NCBI GenBank assembly: GCA_965222105.1
Contig: CBDCTQ010000010.1
Coordinates: forward strand, 62,001 to 126,000
Direction of reading: 5' to 3'
Origin: CALGLS01 sp965222105
Lineage (GTDB): Bacteria > Bacteroidota > Bacteroidia > Chitinophagales > Saprospiraceae
DNA: 64,000 bases
Shown one piece after another: positions 60,201-64,000 of the stretch (its first letter is position 1; each line of letters begins with the position of its first letter). The notes beneath the pieces were generated by a model, which saw only the letters and a program-made list of their open reading frames with translations, was not told the DNA's origin and ran no database searches. A program made the translations under genes and the position numbers.

Positions 60201-62598
60201 CGACAATCGGGCCACCACGTTTCAACTCCAAATGGAGATTCCCTTTTTTCAATACCAACAATCTGACTTTGAGCATTTGTCTCTCCGGTTCAATGGCGTT
60301 CGAGACAAATTGGATTACGAAATTAATCTACAAAGGGCCGACATTCAGGGGGCAGGCCAAGCCGAAAACCTGAGTACCTTTGGTGTTTTAGAAAACAGAC
60401 AACTGACCAACACCATTCGCATGCTGAACGAAAAAAAAGAGCCGCGATACGAGGTGCAAACCATTTTGCGTTTTTTTGACAACGAAACATTTCAACTACA
60501 GTTCTTGCCAAAACAGTTGCTGAATTACGACCAATGGACATTTACAGTGGACAATGCAATTCGATGGTCAAAGGACAGCTTGGAGGTGCAAAACTGGCGA
60601 TTTTCAAAAGGGGCATCCGCCATGGACATTGCGACGAACAGGGCCAGCGACGAACATACCTTATCATTTGAAAACTTCGATTTGAAAACAGTTTCAGATT
60701 TCATTCAACGGGATGGAGGGTATCTTGGTGGTGTGTTGAATGGCAACATTGCCGTCAGGCAGCTTTTTGCGGAACGTACTTTTGCAGCTCAGCTCGGCAT
60801 TAGCGACTTGTTGGTAATGGGTGCCAGGCTTGGTGACCTCGTTGTTCGGGCAGAGGATAAGCCCAACCAGATCGTGGCTGCTGAGGCGACGTTGGAAGGC
60901 GAGGGAAACGATCTCTCCCTAAAAGGAAAAATGGATTTGAAAGAGTCCGTTGAAGTGTTCGATTTTTTGCTCGACATTCCTTCCGTAAATCTGGCCGCCA
61001 TCGAACCCCTGGCCGCAGGATACCTCGACCAAATGACGGGCTTGTTGGCCGGCCGGTTGAACATTACAGGCAATTTGAAGCAACCATCAGTGCTGGGAAA
61101 TGTGCAGTTTGAAAATGCTGCTTTTGACATCGACCTATTGAATACCCGGTTGAATTTAGGCAATCAACCCATCGTTTTTGATGCCAATGCTATTGAGTTT
61201 AAAGACCTTGAAGTTAAAGACGCCAATGGCAGCAAAGGCATTGTTTCTTCTTATGTGTTGACCAGCGATTATCGCGATTTCTTTCTGCAAACAGAATTGG
61301 AATTAAAAGATTTTCTGGTACTCAATACCACTTCCAAAGATAATGACCTGTATTATGGAAAATTGTTGGTTGATGCCAAAGCCCAATTGGACGGAACGCT
61401 TACTGCTCCCACTGTCGACATGGTGGTTAAACCCAAAAAAGGCTCCAGACTTACTTACGTGTACGATCCGTATTCCAATGATTTGGTTACCCATGAGGGG
61501 ATCGTTGAGTTCGTAGTCCCGGAAGATATACCAGGCTCCAAGCCCCGTCGCAAAACAGCTATACAGGAAGCATCGAAGGAGCTGAATATGGCGTTGACGG
61601 TGCGTGCTTCTGTGGATGAAAATCTCGATTTCACTGCCATTACGAATCCCATTGCCGGCGACAATTTTCGCGGAAAAGCCAAAGGAGATATTGTACTGAG
61701 AATGTTCCCGGACGGTAATCTGGAACTCAATGGTCAACTGAAGGCCGTGGAGGGAAAGTACTTGTTTACGTATCAGGAACTGGTCCGTCGACCATTTGAT
61801 GTGGTGCCGGGAGGTACCTTAACGTGGACGGGCGACCCCTTCGACCCCAGGTTGGATCTGGACGTGACCTACCAGGTGCGCACATCGGCTTATCCGCTTT
61901 TGGCCCGGCAAAACGATAGTGAAAGTGCTGCCGGTGCCGTTCCGAAACAAATTTTCCTGGTGAAATTAAATTTAGGCGGAAGCCTGGGGAAAACAGATAT
62001 CAGCACCTCTATTGAATATCCCAACCACAAAGAGGGAAATACAGCGGACGCAGATACAAAGGCAGCCATCAACAACATCAACCGCGATCCAAGTCAACAA
62101 AATACGCAGGCTTTTGCCCTGATCCTGTTCAACGGGTTTTTAGCTCCCAACGTCGGGGATTCGGAGTTTCGGGTGGTGGATGCTTCCGGCAGCATCAACA
62201 ATGTGATCACCCAACAGTTAAACGGCCTGGCCAACAGATACATCAAATTCGTAGAGGTCGATTTCGGGTTGGACAGCTACGAGTCGAACGACGACAATGT
62301 ACACACAGATTTTAGAGTCAGCGTTCGCAAGCGGTTGCTCAACGACCGACTGGTGATCAGCCTGGATGGCAAAACAACTACCGATTCGGGAGCGGAGGAG
62401 AGCAGTTCGCAGACCTATCTCGACAATGTTACCATCGCCTACTCCCTTACGCCAAACGGCCGTTTTAAAATCAAACTGTACAACCAAAGAGATTACGACG
62501 ATTTTGTCAGTGGTACTGCGGTGAAGCTGGGTGGTGCGCTGGTCTTTTCTAAAGATTTTAACCGAGTGCGTTTTAGGAATAAATCAAAAAGGAAATAG
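57298..62598 (+). CDS. tamB: TamB-like translocation/assembly module protein (DUF490)
   Basis: A 1766-residue protein with one N-terminal membrane helix (about residues 11-32) and a very long beta-rich body of repeated strand segments, such as QIDRIDLSGGQANI-like FDRIDLSGGQANIHIG and GRLNITGNLKQPSVLGN. The C-terminal TamB domain contains FALILFNGFLAP, SINNVITQQLNGLANRYIKF and VDFGLDSYESND. TamB-family proteins span the periplasm and are implicated in lipid transport and outer-membrane assembly. The start is TTG 57298; no in-frame ATG fits before the membrane helix. The BamA/TamA-like gene follows after 4 bp, as expected for a tamB-tamA operon. Confidence 0.92.
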   Translation: MTILKKIGKYLLRFFLCVFLLLVLAALLLRIPAAQNYLTESLEDYLQNKLNTEVGIESIRLKLPESITLGGVLIKDLQQDTLVGINQLTVNFQLNKLFQKSIQFDRIDLSGGQANIHIGTDTTNFDFILRAFGLAPDDSTEVAQTTAATSPWVVTFDDAAFSLRQIDFSYIDEPYAVQLHTQIGRLDAAAEKIDYTAHDYQIEYTRLSDATIALHLGEVEKTEPTDTPDTTVIRLHAYTLDIENVDVVFTMPDLELKTHIGKLENPETLLYRDADQLQLSTPQLEISQSHFQYDVPSATRLSEGFDYHHFDLKDIELNIADFSYDNLDIAADLQHLSAQTDNGFNLHELNSNIRFAKSEIELLELNAETNNIQINNSKAAVRYPFFSESKADMQQLNLDVHLDAQANNLADIRYFYPGIDDVPVFKQNGNRPLSITVKTKGTLDQLDISSFDFRGLQSQVKASGKLQHLTQPDKLAFDLSLPRLAAPGSVLSAVLPDSTLPSYIRLPDTIFLSGNATGDIQEFTTNLKAITHRSGAPAPTKIQTRATLKNIRDPKDAAINIQIDTLYTSRPDLLAYLPPATLPEYVNLPEYLILTGEVNGPVADLQSNLQLLTYRAGDPSQIKVLGGVTGLFTDNAPAFDLTVDIADVDRQELSAFLPDSLLPTYFQLPVLNKLKGVIKGTANDFSSQLQLESNTGQWVVEASLQEKKYALDLSVQKLIPESFFEEDYLDSLIGFPIDPLSVNLKLSGEGFDLSESSFGDLLLTVKGNADTTSQGLVVEGKLDRNILKATARISESDIRLRSNLHLNNTGPLPKLLFDLDLEQLDLQGFRLTTQPLELKGRLMAEVRGNGLDTLSGQVLMDDWSIFFDDKSEQIDSLLLAANLDNGKNSIDLTSDFFNAHLDGHFKFPEAVTAFQQMLFSQPTYSDSLIGKTDDHFNFQLEVHRPEILTMGFIPGLENLSPFSLEASYDNRATTFQLQMEIPFFQYQQSDFEHLSLRFNGVRDKLDYEINLQRADIQGAGQAENLSTFGVLENRQLTNTIRMLNEKKEPRYEVQTILRFFDNETFQLQFLPKQLLNYDQWTFTVDNAIRWSKDSLEVQNWRFSKGASAMDIATNRASDEHTLSFENFDLKTVSDFIQRDGGYLGGVLNGNIAVRQLFAERTFAAQLGISDLLVMGARLGDLVVRAEDKPNQIVAAEATLEGEGNDLSLKGKMDLKESVEVFDFLLDIPSVNLAAIEPLAAGYLDQMTGLLAGRLNITGNLKQPSVLGNVQFENAAFDIDLLNTRLNLGNQPIVFDANAIEFKDLEVKDANGSKGIVSSYVLTSDYRDFFLQTELELKDFLVLNTTSKDNDLYYGKLLVDAKAQLDGTLTAPTVDMVVKPKKGSRLTYVYDPYSNDLVTHEGIVEFVVPEDIPGSKPRRKTAIQEASKELNMALTVRASVDENLDFTAITNPIAGDNFRGKAKGDIVLRMFPDGNLELNGQLKAVEGKYLFTYQELVRRPFDVVPGGTLTWTGDPFDPRLDLDVTYQVRTSAYPLLARQNDSESAAGAVPKQIFLVKLNLGGSLGKTDISTSIEYPNHKEGNTADADTKAAINNINRDPSQQNTQAFALILFNGFLAPNVGDSEFRVVDASGSINNVITQQLNGLANRYIKFVEVDFGLDSYESNDDNVHTDFRVSVRKRLLNDRLVISLDGKTTTDSGAEESSSQTYLDNVTIAYSLTPNGRFKIKLYNQRDYDDFVSGTAVKLGGALVFSKDFNRVRFRNKSKRK

Positions 62599-62602
62599 CG
62601 GC

Positions 62603-64000
62603 ATGAAAATTTGGTCCTTGTTATTTGTTTTACTTTGTACGGGCTGCTCGCTGACCCGCCATTTGCCGGAAGGCGAATACCTCTATACCGGCGCCGAAGT
62701 ACAAATAGAAAAGACCGATAAGCAAATAGATGTAAAAAAACTGGAAACGACTTGTAAAACGCTGATACAATCCCCTCGCCCCAACCGAAAGATGCTGGGC
62801 ATCCGTTGGAAGCTACGTTGGTATAATTTTTTTTATACCAAAAAACAAAAAGGACTCTGGCATTGGCTGCAAAAAAAACTGGGGGAGCCACCTGTAATTT
62901 ACGACGAGCAGGTAACCTCCAAAACCATTCAGCTTTTGCAAAACCGTGCATTCAACCAGGGGTTTTTTCATAGTACGACGACCCTTCATGCCAAACAGAA
63001 AAAACGAAAAACAAAGGTTGTATATAGCGTAAAGGTAGCTGCACCCTACTTGTTGAAAAGTCTGACAAACGGCCTGACGGACAGCTTCCTTCGCGAGCGG
63101 GTAGAAGCCATCCGGGGAAAGTCGCTTTTGCGCATTGGGCAATCGTATAACCTCGAACGCCTGCGGCAGGAGCGGGAGCGGATCACCCTTGCCTTGCGGG
63201 GAGAAGGATTTTATTTTTTCCGGAGTGACTATTTGACATTTCGGGCAGATACCAGCCGGTCTAATAATGCAGTACAGCTTGAACTAACCCTGAAGGAAGG
63301 GGTCGATTCGACGCATTTGTTGCCCCGACGTATCGGTCGAATTGGGGTATACCCCGATGCCGGATTAAGGGAGCGCAACAAAATGTCGGCCGACACCCTT
63401 TTTTATGAGGGGTTACAAATCATAGCATTTGCAAGACAATTGCGGCCAGCTACCCTTCGGGATGCCATTACGCTGACAACTGGAAGTCTATACTCGCCCA
63501 AAGACCATCAGGCGACATTGGAGCGCCTTGCTTTTTTGAAAACATTCCAGTTTATCGATGTCCAGTTTCTACCTTCATCCGAAAGCGACGCATTGCTTGA
63601 TGTGGCGATCCGGTTGACTCCCCGCAAGCGAAACACGGTGGAAGGGTCGGTGGGAGGCTCAGTAAAAGCAGGCCTGTATGCGGGGCCGGAGTTGGCGTTG
63701 GGCTTTATCAATCGCAACCTGTTTAGAGGAGCAGAGCAGCTCCGGCTGACCTTCAATGGCAACTACAATTATCCCCTTGTCAGCGACATTGCCTCCCGGA
63801 TCGAGCAGAAGGTGACCATGGAAATGTCCAAGCCCGGGCTGATCGTGCCTTTTAAAAATAAATGGTGGCGGGAAGGGCTGATCGCACAAACGAAACTCTC
63901 TTTTTCTTTTGCCGGCGACAGGATTAGAATTCCCCTGATCGGGACGCAGGCATTCCTCTTGGAAGAGGGCTTTAGCCGACTGGCTGAGCGACTGGAGGCT
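62603..64000 (+). CDS. BamA/TamA family outer-membrane assembly lipoprotein, 3' end cut off
   Basis: ATG 62603 opens a frame of 466 codons that runs off the window. The N-terminus SLLFVLLCTGCSLTRHLPEG is a lipoprotein signal with lipobox CTGC, followed by POTRA-like segments. About residues 330 onward begin the Omp85/D15 barrel (VEGSVGGSVKAGLYAGPELALGFINRNLF). Lipoprotein-type BamA/TamA relatives next to tamB are common in Bacteroidota. Together with TamB it probably forms an envelope-spanning assembly or lipid-transport complex. The complete barrel cannot be checked here. Confidence 0.9.
   Translation, partial: MKIWSLLFVLLCTGCSLTRHLPEGEYLYTGAEVQIEKTDKQIDVKKLETTCKTLIQSPRPNRKMLGIRWKLRWYNFFYTKKQKGLWHWLQKKLGEPPVIYDEQVTSKTIQLLQNRAFNQGFFHSTTTLHAKQKKRKTKVVYSVKVAAPYLLKSLTNGLTDSFLRERVEAIRGKSLLRIGQSYNLERLRQERERITLALRGEGFYFFRSDYLTFRADTSRSNNAVQLELTLKEGVDSTHLLPRRIGRIGVYPDAGLRERNKMSADTLFYEGLQIIAFARQLRPATLRDAITLTTGSLYSPKDHQATLERLAFLKTFQFIDVQFLPSSESDALLDVAIRLTPRKRNTVEGSVGGSVKAGLYAGPELALGFINRNLFRGAEQLRLTFNGNYNYPLVSDIASRIEQKVTMEMSKPGLIVPFKNKWWREGLIAQTKLSFSFAGDRIRIPLIGTQAFLLEEGFSRLAERLEA

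Overview
The window looks like chromosomal DNA of a Bacteroidota bacterium, most plausibly of the Saprospiria (Lewinella/Haliscomenobacter-like). The lineage is inferred from gene content. Four large secreted proteins end in type A sorting domains of the type IX secretion system (T9SS) and one ends in a gliding-motility-type (type B) domain. Promoter-like TAnnTTTG boxes occur, Shine-Dalgarno signals are weak, and Bacteroidota-style families are present (SpoIIM/RDD pair, OmpH, TamB plus a BamA-like lipoprotein, ClpS/Aat). I saw no tRNA, rRNA, CRISPR array, phage module or complete transposase gene.

Layout. 1-3.2 kb: SpoIIM-family gene (cut by the window edge) divergent from an RDD protein, then rlmD and a small overlapping gene. 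3.5-6.3 kb: a hybrid histidine kinase overlapping a separate HPt protein. 6.6-10.1 kb: a T9SS cargo protein and a frameshifted rfbA. 10.3-17.4 kb: an accessory-looking stretch with an M20 peptidase, an ATPase with a nuclease-like C-terminus, an alpha/beta hydrolase, a Panacea-type toxin-antitoxin pair and an orphan VWA protein. 17.7-22.9 kb: a candidate structured leader RNA and three secreted proteins. 23.2-28.2 kb: a fused cytochrome c/PA14/propeller/DUF1080 lipoprotein with an MFS transporter. 28.5-31.2 kb: peroxiredoxin, clpS, aat, xerD. 31.3-39 kb: envelope proteins (OmpA-like, HhH coiled-coil, OmpH, site-2 protease), a frameshifted rRNA methyltransferase, an LEA-like repeat protein and a proline-racemase-family enzyme. 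39.3-45 kb: a giant TPR-CHAT lipoprotein divergent from a lectin/GEVED T9SS protein. 45.4-50.6 kb: alkaline phosphatase, lipA and partner, deacetylase-like protein, upp. 51.5-55.9 kb: a 1445-residue thrombospondin-3-repeat T9SS protein. 56-64 kb: a frameshifted NlpC/P60 lipoprotein, then tamB and a BamA/TamA-like gene running off the end.

The most unusual content lies between the genes. At least four families of non-coding palindromic repeats occur (called A, B, C and D here). Copies of A and B are split by a 20-22 bp palindrome of the CCTGCC..GGCAGG type (called P). The window holds both occupied and unoccupied versions of the same sites. Two P copies are in turn split by larger elements with terminal inverted repeats, one flanked by a 10-bp target duplication. 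Family B forms a long hairpin whose stem sequence differs between copies while pairing is largely kept, and copies often end close to a start codon.

Three otherwise intact genes (rfbA, an RlmI-like methyltransferase, an NlpC/P60 lipoprotein) each carry one single-base homopolymer indel. That pattern suggests assembly or sequencing errors rather than decay and should be checked before they are called pseudogenes.
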